From positions 7,922-71,921 of the forward strand of contig LUCM01000300.1 of assembly GCA_008360955.1 (NCBI GenBank): a DNA stretch of 64,000 nucleotides. The letters are read 5' to 3'. Of the stretch, positions 10,191 to 20,551 are shown piece by piece. Source of the DNA: Fasciolopsis buskii. Lineage: Eukaryota > Platyhelminthes > Trematoda > Plagiorchiida > Fasciolidae. The notes below the pieces were generated by a model. That model made no database searches and was not told the DNA's origin. It saw only the letters and a list, made by a program, of their open reading frames with translations. The position numbers and the translations under genes are program-made. Every line of letters starts with the position of its first letter. Position 1 is the first letter of the stretch.

Positions 10191-11660
10191 GGCCTCGAAT
10201 AAAGCCTTTCAGTTGGACCCATCATCACCTGAATTTTGGACGGGCTCAACTCCTCGTCTGTTTGCACCCAGATTTTGTAAGAACTTCCATTCATGGGCCC
10301 TTGAGGGATCGTGATATCTACTGCGAATGCGGCACTGTTCAGGAATCGACAGTTGCCGCACCTCTGCTCTTAACGTCCATGTTTGGAAGCCGTGCAACAG
10401 GACAGGGCCCACCGCTGTTGCATGACTTCGGCGGTTGTTCGATAACTGGATGTCACACCGGCGCCACGGGTGCCCCAAATTAGTGAATGCCTTCGGACCT
10501 TCTGTATTCGCGAGGACACTTTATCTGATATACAGCCATCGGGTGAGATACATACAATTACTGAATCAACTAAACCTGTGAACTTCATCCAGCTGTTCCC
10601 ATGCCACAACAAGCTCCATCCTTGTGCCATTCGAGTCCTACAACAGCCCTTTGCACTTCAAAGGTACAAAACACATACCAAACACACCCACGCTATCGTT
10701 CAGACGACCGAGAAAAATACCCAATTTACTTGGATCTTCACTCAGTAGCACAACATCGTCCGCATATTCCGAATCAGACAGCTTGCCCTCTGAATGCCAC
10801 TATTTTCACATGAGGATAGAGCTATCTCGTTAACCATTTGAATGACAAAGTTAAAGAGGAAAAGTGAAAGAGAGAACCCCTGACGAATACCACTTCTCGT
10901 GGTGAACTCTGGTGAAACATCGCCATAAGCGCGGACTCCACTTCGGCTGTTCACATTACAGAGATTGGACAAGTGAAAGGAATTTCTCTAGCACACCCCT
11001 CAAAGAGAGTCAGTGCCGAAGAACTGCACGATCAACTGATTTGAATGTTGTTTTCAAATCAAGAAAGACAAATCGTGGATCTACCGAATATGTGCCTATG
11101 TTCTAAGATTTTTCGCAAAGCAAAAATTCGGTCAATACAACTCCGACCGGGACGGACATCAGCTAGATTTCCACACGTAGACGTTTCGCAGGCACTTGTT
11201 AATCAGCGGATAATGCCAACAAGCAGTTTGAATGCCGCATTCACTAAGCTAACTCCTCCGGGGTTTTCACATGAGGATCAATTACCTTTCTTGTAAATCG
11301 GCACAATCACTTATTCACACCAGTTTTTAGGAATCTTTTCCCTTGCCCAAATTGATCCAATGAGTTTTGTTAACTCCGATGACAACACTTCGACACCATC
11401 CTTGAAGAAGAATGGTGACAGCCCATCTAGTTTAGGATCCCTTACACCTTTTGGGAAATCCTATCTCCCTCATCATCTCTAGTTCCGATGGAGGACGGGT
11501 ATCCACCTCCATTGGTTTATTTATAGGCACAGGTTGACGCTCTAGATAAACGGTCCTTTCATATATAACGTGCAATGGTCCGGTCTATTCTAATGAGTTT
11601 GAACCAGTGAGACTCGGTTACCTCGTTTTTGGTTAATTTCCTTGGGCCAGCTTTCTTTGT
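10190..11660 (-). mobile_element. RTE-like LINE, reverse-transcriptase copy
   Basis: Minus strand. From 11500 downward: IVPIYKKGN, a VNAAFKLL-type helix, DVRPGRSCIDRIFALRKILE near 11130, HRHIFGRSTI, then the 415-base segment (11048-10634) with GIRQGF...FLFNFVI and the YADD box. HRFS/DSVIVCISPDGCISDKVSSR (10600-10530) and RSVLLYG-type sequence near 10380 (AVGPVLLHGFQTWTLRAEV) follow. Stops and frame shifts are present. The 415-base block is identical to the inverted copy at 7744-8158, while the flanking parts of the two copies differ by much more. Confidence 0.85.
10634..11048 (-). repeat. Perfect inverted repeat, right arm
   Basis: Exact reverse complement of 7744-8158. It lies inside an otherwise older, diverged LINE copy. 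Confidence 0.9.
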
Positions 11661-12329
11661 TAATTGGCAAAGCGCGCCTTTTTTTCGATGGTTGGTGTCC
11701 TTTCCATGTCCCCACAGTTTGTAATGTATCACCGATCGCGGTTGTTTGCCGCATTTCTGTTTAATTGATATCCCACCTATTTGCGAATCTTATAGTGTGT
11801 GGGAACCAGGAGACAGATCTGCCAGCATTTACCAAAACAAATAAGGTAGGAACTATTTATCCTTTCTGAGGCTTACCGGCTTGGATTCTTGCGTGTGGGT
11901 TGCTATTTCTTTGGTCGCAGTTGGCGCACACATCCTGGATATAAAAGTCACGGAGAATCTGTATCTTAATGCAATGGAATTGCTTGCGTGTCTCGGAAAT
12001 CCAAAACCTCGGTGTATTTACTTTCCTAACTCGGTGACGACACAGAAATCCATAGGAACCGTGACTTACAATAAATCCTAATAAAAATTCTGTAAGAAAA
12101 TTAATGAGCTGGAACAGTTACTCTTTCTCGCTATCTTCGAAATTTTAATGAGTCGCAGATATAGAAGATTACAAGATTTCGTTTCACTTAGTAGTACAGC
12201 GGATTCAAAGCTTTTCTCAGTTACATCTCGGTTGATAATACTGACTTTTCATTAATGGTGTCTCATTCGGATCCTCCGGATGATGTCTAGATGACTCCTT
12301 TAGGTTGTTTATTTTCAGACCTATGATGG

Positions 12330-12470
12330 ATGAGGTCCGATGTTCTTCGGCCTCATGCAAACGGAAAACTCAGTCAGACCCGGCAGGTCGAAGTTTACAA
12401 ACCGGGCGAAGTATATTCTCACGGACTCATCAATGATGGCAAATCTCGATGCAGCGAGCACCTTCGGTTA
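12330..12470 (+). CDS. Possible first exon of unrecognised gene
   Basis: An ATG at 12330 opens 47 codons (MRSDVLRPHANGKLSQTRQV... ending SEHLRL) to a donor TTA|GTAAAG in phase 0. This fits the phase of the next candidate exon. A good acceptor (TTTATTTTCAG) ends at 12318, eleven bases before the ATG, but two earlier ATGs (12323, 12326) are in another frame. I see no known domain. The start is therefore uncertain, and the exon is a candidate only because its length, splice sites and phase agree with downstream exons. Confidence 0.3.
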
Positions 12471-12739
12471 GTAAAGTATATCTCGCCACTTAGTTTTATG
12501 GTTGCAGGATATAGAGTTTGTCTGTTGAAAATGTTTGTCTCTCGGTGGTCCTCGATCATCAATGTTTGCGTAGTGTTGCCGGATACAGTAATCGGGTGAG
12601 CAAAGTGACGGTCGGGTATCGGTTGAGAGAATATCCTATCGTGGTTTATCCAGCCTGGTAGATTTCGTTGGTTACGTCTGGTGTTGTGTACGGCGAAAAC
12701 ACATCTGCCATATCGTACCGTATTACCCTTCGTTCTCTG

Positions 12740-13125
12740 GCATGGCAGAACCCACGTGGAGGTCAGCAGATGACCCAGCGACTTTGAAGAAAGTGTACAA
12801 CGACCTTGGGCAAGTTAGACGCCTCACATTTTCGTGGTTGAAATTCAAAAGATCCGTCAACTAGTTGGATAGGTACTGACGTATAATGAATAAAGTGAGC
12901 TGTCAACAACGGCGATTGTGTTGTCAATTTCCAATCAGGGTGGTTGGAAAAACCGTTTGTACAGTTAGACTGTATTCTGTATGTTGGTTATTACATTTCT
13001 TTTTTCTCCACACCTCTAGGTACGCTCCATTCGCTTTGTAAATTCATTCTTCCTATTGTGTAATTTAGTGAGGATGAGAGCGGTCGATTTGGCTTGCCGT
13101 GCCGTTTAACGCTGAATGATGATCA
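12740..13125 (+). mobile_element. RTE-like LINE 3' end
   Basis: It shares with the copy at 35380-35780 the run TGGAGGTCAGCA(A/G)ATGAC, CACGTCTTCGTGG-like sequence, GTCAACTAG(C/T)TGG and GCGATTGTGTTGTCA, and it ends in TTTAACGCTGAATGATGAT near 13104-13122. It is only the last few hundred bases of the element (end of ORF and 3' UTR), a typical 5'-truncated LINE insertion. It sits in an intron of the candidate gene on the same strand. Confidence 0.7.
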
Positions 13126-13421
13126 CAGTAGCCATCTATAGATGGGATCCGATTTTCTACAATCAGCTATCCAATTTCTGGAGGAATCTCGGTGAATAGA
13201 AGTGTGAATAATCAATGCAGTAGTCACACTTCCCCACACTAAGGGCAGAGTACTTGAAATGCTTTTCAACCGCGGAAGAAGTCGCCGCACTTCATCGCGT
13301 AAATTTTAGTCCTGTAGATATTACTCCATTTTTTGGGACGAGGGACTGAATCTGACGGTATAGTATTCATTAGCGCATCTCGCAGGAAACGTCAGTATAC
13401 GAGCAACAAGTTATCGAATAG

Positions 13422-13630
13422 CAAACTCATGCTGAACTGATTCCCCATTGCCTCGTGACTCAGACTATTGAGTTAAGGGCTCCAGCTAGTTTCAGGAGAA
13501 ATCCCTTGTGTGATTTTGGCAGCCACGAAGTAGTACCCTCAGCATCGACTGTTGAAGGTCAGGTTCATTTACCGTCAGGAATCAAGTCCATTGCCGCTAA
13601 CGATCGTGTGGCGGTTCACACACCTATCCA
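13422..13630 (+). CDS. Candidate internal exon of unrecognised gene
   Basis: A 209-base frame without stops, QTHAELIPHCLVTQTIELRA ... VHLPSGIKSIAANDRVAVHT, runs from a weak acceptor (TTATCGAATAG) to a strong donor (CCTATCCA|GTAAGTGA), ending in phase 2. It enters in phase 0, matching the candidate exon before it. It is too short and ATG-less to be found by simple ORF calling. No family recognised. The coding call rests on reading-frame composition and the donor. Confidence 0.45.
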
Positions 13631-14168
13631 GTAAGTGACGATAAAACACCAGCTGCAACTGTACGATGACTCGTTTTTCTAGCACTTTATGGAAATGAAC
13701 CTTGCTCAGTACCAATCTGAATAAATTAATTCGATCATTTAACAATGCATTGGAGCCCATGCTTGCGAGAAAACGATGAAAAGAAGCTCCACTGCGTTTT
13801 TTTATCGGATTATCATAAAATGTGGATTTAATGTGATGAATAACACATTGAAGCATTACGACTACCGATATGCTTGCAGCTTTTGATTCGTGACAGCGTG
13901 ATCCAAGCAGCGTACAGTGTATGTGGCTGTCCGAATAAAATACATAACTTCCTGCATAGCACTTTTTTGAACTTTGCAGGCGGACGCCGAGAAACGGATG
14001 ACTGTTTTCATGCACATAGCTTGTTTTCTAACATTGAGAGTGTGAAATGATTCGTTGGACAAGCAAAATTCTTATAAGTTGATACGGTTGCATTAGGCAT
14101 TTTGTCTAACTTTCTGTTCCGTCGTAATCTTATTGTTACACTCGATACAATTATTCTGCCACTACAAG

Positions 14169-14291
14169 TGGCAAATCCGGACGTGGCTCGTTTATCTTAA
14201 TCATTCCAGAACTACTTCCGCACACGTTGGATCGTTTTAGTGAAGAGATTCAACATTCTGCTGCTGACCACTGGTGTCTTATTGTCTCACA
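14169..14291 (+). CDS. Candidate internal exon of unrecognised gene
   Basis: An open frame of about 40 codons (GKSGRGSFILIIPELLPHTL, DRFSEEIQHSAADHW) enters with one base and leaves in phase 2 at CACA|GTGAAT. Both ends match the neighbouring candidates in phase. The acceptor (CCACTACAAG) has a poor pyrimidine tract, so this is tentative. Confidence 0.33.
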
Positions 14292-15444
14292 GTGAATGAT
14301 CGGACGATCGGTTTTGTAATGATCGGATATTTTCTGTTAGTTATGTTGGGTATTAGAAAAGACGGAAAATTTTTTCACTAGAAGAACGTTCCATCGTGCG
14401 CTTCATAGGCTGATATTAGGAAATACAATCATGACGTTTACTATTTGGTTCGAAGTTCGTCTGATTTATCGTCGTCAAGACACATCATTGTTTAAGACTG
14501 ATCAAAAAATCTGATATTCCGGAGCGGTAAAATATTCATCGCTCTAGTGCCAACCTCAGCGGCTCTTTTTGATTTGCATGCACACGTGACTGCCCGCTCA
14601 GTCTCACGGAGGTCACGTGGTTATGACTACCACGTGTTTTATGCGTAGCGAGATCATGCCGATACCGTTCAGCCCTCGGGATTTACGGAACTGAAACCTA
14701 GCTACTCAGATTGTTGATCAAACCAACATCTGCGTTCGTGCTACTTAGGAGAATTTCCCACGTACTAATTTAGTCTAATAAGACTGAACTCAATGACGTT
14801 AATTTTGGACTAACCATTCTATAACAACACTCCAGATTAGCTGTGTATGCAAACGTTTGACCAATTTTTAGTTGAACTGGACACTAGTTTTTCTTAGACT
14901 GCGCTTGAAAGTCAGGTGTGAGTTTGTCTAAGAGTCAAAAGATACAATCGCTCTGCCAGTTTAAGATAAATTGGTTCACACTGAATCTAAGGGGGTATCG
15001 ATCAAAATCCTTCGCACAAATCTACCTTAAACCACTCACATCAATTGTAATTCCGTACACCACTTAGTTGTTTGGTTCAGACTTTGCGAATTATAAAACC
15101 GTTATAATGTTCGTCAATAACGACTCAACTGAGTCCGGTATGCTTCTTCGCTATCGCTTCGATTTTCGATTCCCGCATACGTGGCTTCAACCAGCATAAC
15201 CACAAACGGTTCTCGGGCAAGTGGATAATTTCTGAAATACGGAGAAACTGCCTGTTCTGTCCTGTACAGACTATGACAAGTGGAGTGGTGAGTAGATGGA
15301 AGAGATTACCCATTATCTTGATCGTACACGGGGAGGAAATAAACATTTGGCCCTGTGCCATTTAAAAAGCGTGATGCTGTGACAGGTATACATTACTGAA
15401 CTATCATAATGGTTATATTTCTTGCAAACAATGCTCCGTGACAG

Positions 15445-15628
15445 TGATAAGGAAATTACAATCGCTCGTGCAGCTAACTTCGTTTTACAAGATAAGAGCT
15501 TTGCGAGGCGACACCTTTTTCTCCTCCCGTCGCACTGCTTGCTGTCCATCGTAGAACGAGCCCGGATTGGTCAAATCAGTTTTTCTTCGTTTTTATCCAA
15601 TCACCTGATAAATAGCCTTGAGATGCGT
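15445..15628 (+). CDS. Candidate exon of unrecognised gene, 3' edge unresolved
   Basis: After GTGACAG the frame DKEITIARAANFVLQDKSFA, RRHLFLLPSHCLLSIVERAR is open to a stop at 15629. It enters with one base, in phase with the candidate before it. A donor is not obvious: ATC|GTAGAA at 15551 is the best and would leave phase 0, which could meet an alternative acceptor at 15874 (CTAAG|GAT). Predicted helical, no domain recognised. Confidence 0.4.
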
Positions 15629-15864
15629 TAATCCGACCTGAGGCATGGCCATCCGTATCGGTCTGTGTCGTTCAACAAACCAATCCACCATGTGACCAGT
15701 GAGAATTCAACGATCCTAAGGATTTCATATATGAAAATGATCGCGGATGTTGTTAATTTCTCATTAATGTTGTTTTGTTTACTTCCAATCGACTCATCTG
15801 TCTTCAAATTGCTTATGCAATTTCGCACGTAATTGCCCCGGTTTACCCTAGTTTTTCTGTACAG

Positions 15865-16079
15865 AATTTCTAAGGATTGCCCAAAAATCGGTTTCCTAAC
15901 TAACCTGACTACTTCTGAGGGGTTTTTCTTGAAATTGTCCATTCTGATCCTAAGTCGCGAGACTGATTATGGCTATTCTCTGTCCGCTCTCCTCACATGG
16001 TCAAAGGTTTGCCTAACAAGATTTCAAAATGCAGCATCATCTTTGCAAGGACTGAGTTTGATTCCACGTGTAACGATAC
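15865..16079 (+). CDS. Candidate exon of unrecognised gene
   Basis: A strong acceptor (TACCCTAGTTTTTCTGTACAG) is followed by ISKDCPKIGFLTNLTTSEGF, FLKLSILILSRETDYGYSLS and ALLTWSKVCLTRFQNAASSL, open to 16083. If it leaves at ATAC|GTGTATG (phase 1) it joins the well-supported exon at 16659 in frame. The region looks alpha-helical. No family recognised. Confidence 0.5.
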
Positions 16080-16658
16080 GTGTATGATTGGAACCAATGG
16101 TGTGCGACTGTTGCTGGTTTGCATTTTGTGGAGAGATTACAGTGTCTATAGTCACTGTCCTTGACGCGTCATTACCAGGAAGTCAATCAAACCATTATAA
16201 AGCTAAGTTTCCAATAGTGCGAGCAAATGACTTTTAAATAAAGCAACTTATCAACCCTGGACCGCGGTAGAACCCAATCACATTTCCGATGCAAGTTAAT
16301 CTGGTCATATTTAGACACCCTACCTATAACACTGCGCTAATGTGCTCCGGTTTTGGTCGCTACCTAAGGGGGAATTTAAGTAAGAATTGCGAAGAAAAAA
16401 AGCATAAGTAAAGATTATCCAGATTGACTGCGTTGTAGCTAAACCGATTAACACTTCAAATCACTCTCCGGGGAGACCTCGCAGATCCGAAATCGGCGAT
16501 CTTGCTTGTTTTGTTCTGGACACTGACCAAAAGTGGCCAAGTGATCTAGGCGTTTGTCATTTCAGAAACAAAAGGTTCAAATTCCAGATTTGCTAGTCAT
16601 TTTGATGACTCGTTAATACAGCTGATCTATTTAATTCTGTACTATTCATTGCTTACAG

Positions 16659-16774
16659 GTCATGGTTACCAGTCTCCACCTCTGTTGTGGGCAGCGGTGG
16701 CTGTGTGGCATACCTTTTTCACAACACCCATGCGTCGAACAAATAGTGAGAATGGTCAAGCGGTCCAAATCTAC
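16659..16774 (+). CDS. Unrecognised gene, antepenultimate exon
   Basis: Acceptor ATTCATTGCTTACAG and donor ATCTAC|GTAAGTC frame a 116-base exon that reads HGYQSPPLLWAAVAVWHTFF then TTPMRRTNSENGQAVQIY. It enters with two bases of a codon and leaves in phase 0. The next exon at 20152 begins in phase 0, giving a continuous protein across a 3.4 kb intron. A hydrophobic stretch (PPLLWAAVAVW) is followed by a polar, charged part. I do not recognise the protein. Confidence 0.72.
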
Positions 16775-18369
16775 GTAAGTCTATTCATATCATAGACTGA
16801 CAACATCCACCCATCTTCCAGCCACGATTTGCATCACGAATCAGAGTACACCGAAAAAGTCTATCTTTGAACATGCATAAGAAATGTCCAAACCATCCTA
16901 TATTATCCAGTTTCAGTTAATCTTTTTGGGATCGATACCATCCATAAGGTTATCCCACGGAGTTCCAGGTGTACTTCGAACACTGGCGGTCTTCCCATAT
17001 AGTACGTCCAAAATGATGTGCTTCTAGACTGTACTATGGAACTGGCCTCACTGATAGAGTTTGACTTCAATATTTGGCAGAGATATTGCGCTGATGTTAC
17101 AAATGTCTCAGGTTTTCCGTACACTTTGCAATGCTTCATCGGATACAAAATGGCTGATTTTTGATGCAACTAACCAAGTAATAAAAATTTTATGCCTGCG
17201 CCTTTCCCACAAAGATAAAGTTCGGCTTAGGGCTAATTAATCCGCCAACTCATCATAAGCATAAAGCAGCTTGAGGACAGGAAAAACAACTCAAACATAG
17301 CAACGCGGTTATTAAGATGCCAGAGTAACACACGCGTTCAGTCATACTTACATCATCCGCACATTCCACGTTAGACAGCATGCTAACACTGAGTTTGGTT
17401 GCGGCCATTCTCAGGTATGCACGGAAATGATGAGAATGAACAACCGCGAAGTGCATACCTCTCGCTGAACTCGGGCGATAGAGCGACATGAACTCAGACC
17501 TGTGGATTGGCTGGATAAGTGTCACTTTCATCAAAACTTTCGATCTCCGCCCCATTGACCACGGTGAAAGTTGCATCAAACAAGTTCTCAGCTTCTGTCC
17601 AGTAACACTGTGATTTTTCTGACGTGACATAAATGTGTAGGTGCAGTTAACTTCAGTCTGCAACAAGAGCGAAACTGTACGGGTCGAATTTTTCAGCTTG
17701 CCTGCTAATCGCATGCCGATTTCGGTCATATTGTGCTTTCAGCCAGGTTCCAACCGCCGCGTGGAGGGAATTCGTGGACCCCGTTCCGGAAATCTAACTT
17801 GGCCTTCAAGAGCCCGCTCATTGCATTAGATTGTCTTACCTTTCCGGCATATGATCAGCTGATCACTTTGATCCATAGTTCTGAAAAATGCACCTCGTTT
17901 GATGGGAGGCAGCGAGACAAGTGACATAGAGGAATGTGAACGCATGACTTAACTCATTCGCTTTCAGTCATGGGACTCTGGAGACTAGAATTCAATTTTC
18001 CTAACCTAGTTCGTTAGAATGTTCTCCCAACCAATTCCAGCGAAGCTTCAGGGACTGCAGTGCTCAAACACCGACAGTTTCCGTAAATCATATATTTGCG
18101 ACAGCCTTGTTTGTAAATCTTACATCGGGACCGATCTCACAGCTGCTCTGGACATTCCACCTTGATCGTTAACGGGATTTCATGGTTTTCTCATCTGAAT
18201 AAAGGTAATGTGTCATGAGAACAACAGTGAAGGACAGAAACAATGGGCGAGAAGGAGTAAAAGAAAAAAGAAACACTAGCTCTTTCATTCTCCATCTTCA
18301 CGTCATCTGCTATCCGCCGGTATCCAAGATGCCCCTGTGTCTGGGTACCATTCGGTTACCCAAACTGAT

Positions 18370-18650
18370 GTAGATTAAATTAGAGAACCCCACTCCAGGC
18401 CTCTGACCCAGTGGTCTAACTCACAAGGTGACAGGATGACCTGAGAGTGATGTAACCTACTAGAGACCGGTGACCGATTGCTCAGTTCGTGCGTCCCTCG
18501 GAGGAGGCCAGACATCCTGGGTGCTCAGTAAAAATTTGAGCTCATATAGACACACCAGCTGTGTATGTTTGATAAAAGCCAGTCGAGTCTTCTGTATACT
18601 CAGTGGTACCTCACTCGGTGTGCCACCAGCCAGTGATATGAAGATATCAA
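18370..18650 (+). repeat. Dispersed repeat, copy 1
   Basis: Shares with 40565-40760, in the same order, a CCCACTCC...GGC..TGAC block, the run GGTGACTGATTGCGCAGTTC (here GGTGACCGATTGCTCAGTTC) and AACATCTTG/ACATCCTGGGTGC. Diverged, so old. Class unknown. Confidence 0.5.
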
Positions 18651-18777
18651 AGTAAATATTTTTGCATACTCAAATAATCAGTTCAATTCTGAGCGGAATA
18701 ATCGGGTTCTAGCCACCTCGATCCCTCAACAACAAAGCAGGAACAAGGCTGTGGTCAGCAGATGGCGAGGTTAGTCA

Positions 18778-18852
18778 GCTGTCACGGGAATCGAACCAGC
18801 GACATTCAGATTGAAATGCCATGATGTTGACCATTTGAGCACCAAAAGTGCT
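18778..18852 (-). repeat. tRNA-derived SINE-like element
   Basis: On the minus strand TGGTGCTCAAATGGTCAACA starts a tRNA-like unit, and CGCTGGTTCGATTCCCGTGA supplies a near-perfect B box (GGTTCGATTCC). The promoter boxes are spaced as in a tRNA, but the arms do not form a clean cloverleaf. Read as a SINE head rather than a working tRNA gene. Confidence 0.55.
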
Positions 18853-20151
18853 ATATAATTTTTGTGGACAAAGATGGTAAATCCACAACGTAGTTAGATA
18901 TGCTCCAATGCAAAAGTTGCGTACTTACTGTGGGCGCCAAATAGAAGAGGCGGAAACCGGGGTTCATACGTACTTCAATTCATTGATAATCAATTTTCCG
19001 GAAGTCGCAATCGAGTATGTTTACTTGATTTCGGTGTTTCTGCAATCTTTTTCATCTCTATGGGTGCCCACATCCTTTAACTGCTCATTTCACTTGAAGT
19101 GCTCCTTGTTGCCATATTCCCAGCTGTTTACGCAAACGTTTTTATCGAATCATTCACCATGTGATATCATCGTTCAACTCGCCATTAAGAGACCATGGAA
19201 GCACTGTACAGCTCTTTCATCCTTGTTGGGAATCATCATCAGCAGACGTTTTTCCTGCAGTCAACTAAGTGATAATCTCAGTCAAGTGTACTGCATCTGA
19301 CATTGGAGCCCACGGTTCAAGTGTTATGAAAAATCAGTACATTTTAGTTCGAGTTGATTTCTCTATTTTCTGGTCCGTTCGACAAAATATAGAACGGCAG
19401 CCATCAAACAATCGCTTTTGATTTAGGGTAACTTTGTAATTATACTCTCATTTGAGAGAAAATGACAATATACATTGTTCCAACGAGAAAACCTATAATT
19501 AAGTGAAGGGACTTTACATTAAACTACAATTGTTTTTAGTCCACTCTAAATGAAACCAACCAAGTCTTGTTCCTCTATCCAAAATAGGCATTTTTCCTTC
19601 GCGCACCTCAATTCGGTAACGTCGAATGCGATATGCTGACTTTCTCTAAGGAAATGTTAACTTAGTTCAGCTACTGAAGACAGTCTCAGTAGCCATCTCG
19701 AACAGTGTATCAATCATACCATTTTGCCGTATGCGAAAATGTAATATCCATAAAATTTAATGGTTAGCCACCGTCGAATTTGGTAATCTGCGCCATAAAG
19801 TAGAGCAGTTCGCTCGATCCTATCAGAAATCTCAATAAAATTACCACAGAATTTTAGTAATCTTAGGCCGCATAAATTCCTACAAAAATTTCAACTGGAT
19901 AGTAATTTAGGATGGATGAAGAATTAGTATCATACAATCCTGAAGACAAGCTAATAAAGAAATTCACCGTTTGCTAGACAGAATTTTTCTGGAATTCCTG
20001 TTTGTGAAATTATGCGCACAGCCTTCTACTCAAGAGTAGTTCGGTATCTGTCAATAATAACAGCCGATGAATATTCAGAGAGTTTGTCACTCCATCGGTT
20101 TGCATCCGGTAATCCCTGATGCATGTTGAATCTCTACCCTATAATTTTCAG

Positions 20152-20309
20152 GTCCATCTTATTTTTACAATTGAACCTGAATTTCTTCGTTCACACATTC
20201 TGATGCACACATTCATTCATACCCATCCCTCGGACCAGGAAATTACAGTCGATTGTCAACTGCTCGCGGCAGCTAGACATTTTTACCCAAACTACCCAAT
20301 ATTATACAT
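20152..20309 (+). CDS. Unrecognised gene, penultimate exon
   Basis: Acceptor CCCTATAATTTTCAG and donor TACAT|GTAAGTACC. The 158-base exon reads VHLIFTIEPEFLRSHILMHT, FIHTHPSDQEITVDCQLLAA, ARHFYPNYPILY, entering in phase 0 and leaving in phase 2. The next exon starts only 64 bases on with the single base needed (AT|C, Ile). The alternation of hydrophobic and polar residues looks like a folded alpha/beta domain. No family recognised. Confidence 0.85.
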
Positions 20310-20373
20310 GTAAGTACCTGAAGCAATATATCAAAAAGAAACTTCTTCTTGTTCACAGCTTTTTTATTTTCAG

Positions 20374-20551
20374 CTCTCCTGAGTTTGTACGAAGAGCCAT
20401 ATATGTAGGAAGGGAAATCTACTTACGCACTATACATCTACAAGTCGATGCCCCAAGCCTGGAGCGAGCAGGTGACCCTCCGCCTACATGTCAGATGGTC
20501 TACTTCCGAATTACCGTGGACGCGGCTCTTGAAAGCGAATTACATAAGTGA
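20374..20551 (+). CDS. Unrecognised gene, terminal exon
   Basis: After TTTTTTATTTTCAG the frame continues ISPEFVRRAIYVGREIYLRT, IHLQVDAPSLERAGDPPPTC, QMVYFRITVDAALESELHK, with stop TGA at 20549-20551. Joined to the two exons before it, this gives at least 150 uninterrupted residues with three consistent phase changes (1, 0, 2), which is strong evidence of a real gene. With the weaker upstream exons the protein would be about 400 residues. I cannot name it. It lies downstream of, and on the same strand as, the last ISCU exon. Confidence 0.87.

Larger units (their letters stand above)
16775..20151. other. Intron of 3.4 kb with several repeats
   Basis: Contains a SINE-like unit at 18780-18850, a dispersed repeat at 18370-18650 related to 40560-40760, and a copy near 19150-19205 of the CCATTAAGA(G/A)ACCATGGAAGCACTG repeat. 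Open frames on the minus strand at 16903-17169 and 17253-17729 have no splice support and are not called as genes. Confidence 0.5.

Noticed and set aside
13575..14015. 146-codon minus-strand open frame
   Set aside because: It overlaps the plus-strand exon-like frame at 13422-13630 at one end, has no splice signals and no recognisable domain. Probably chance.
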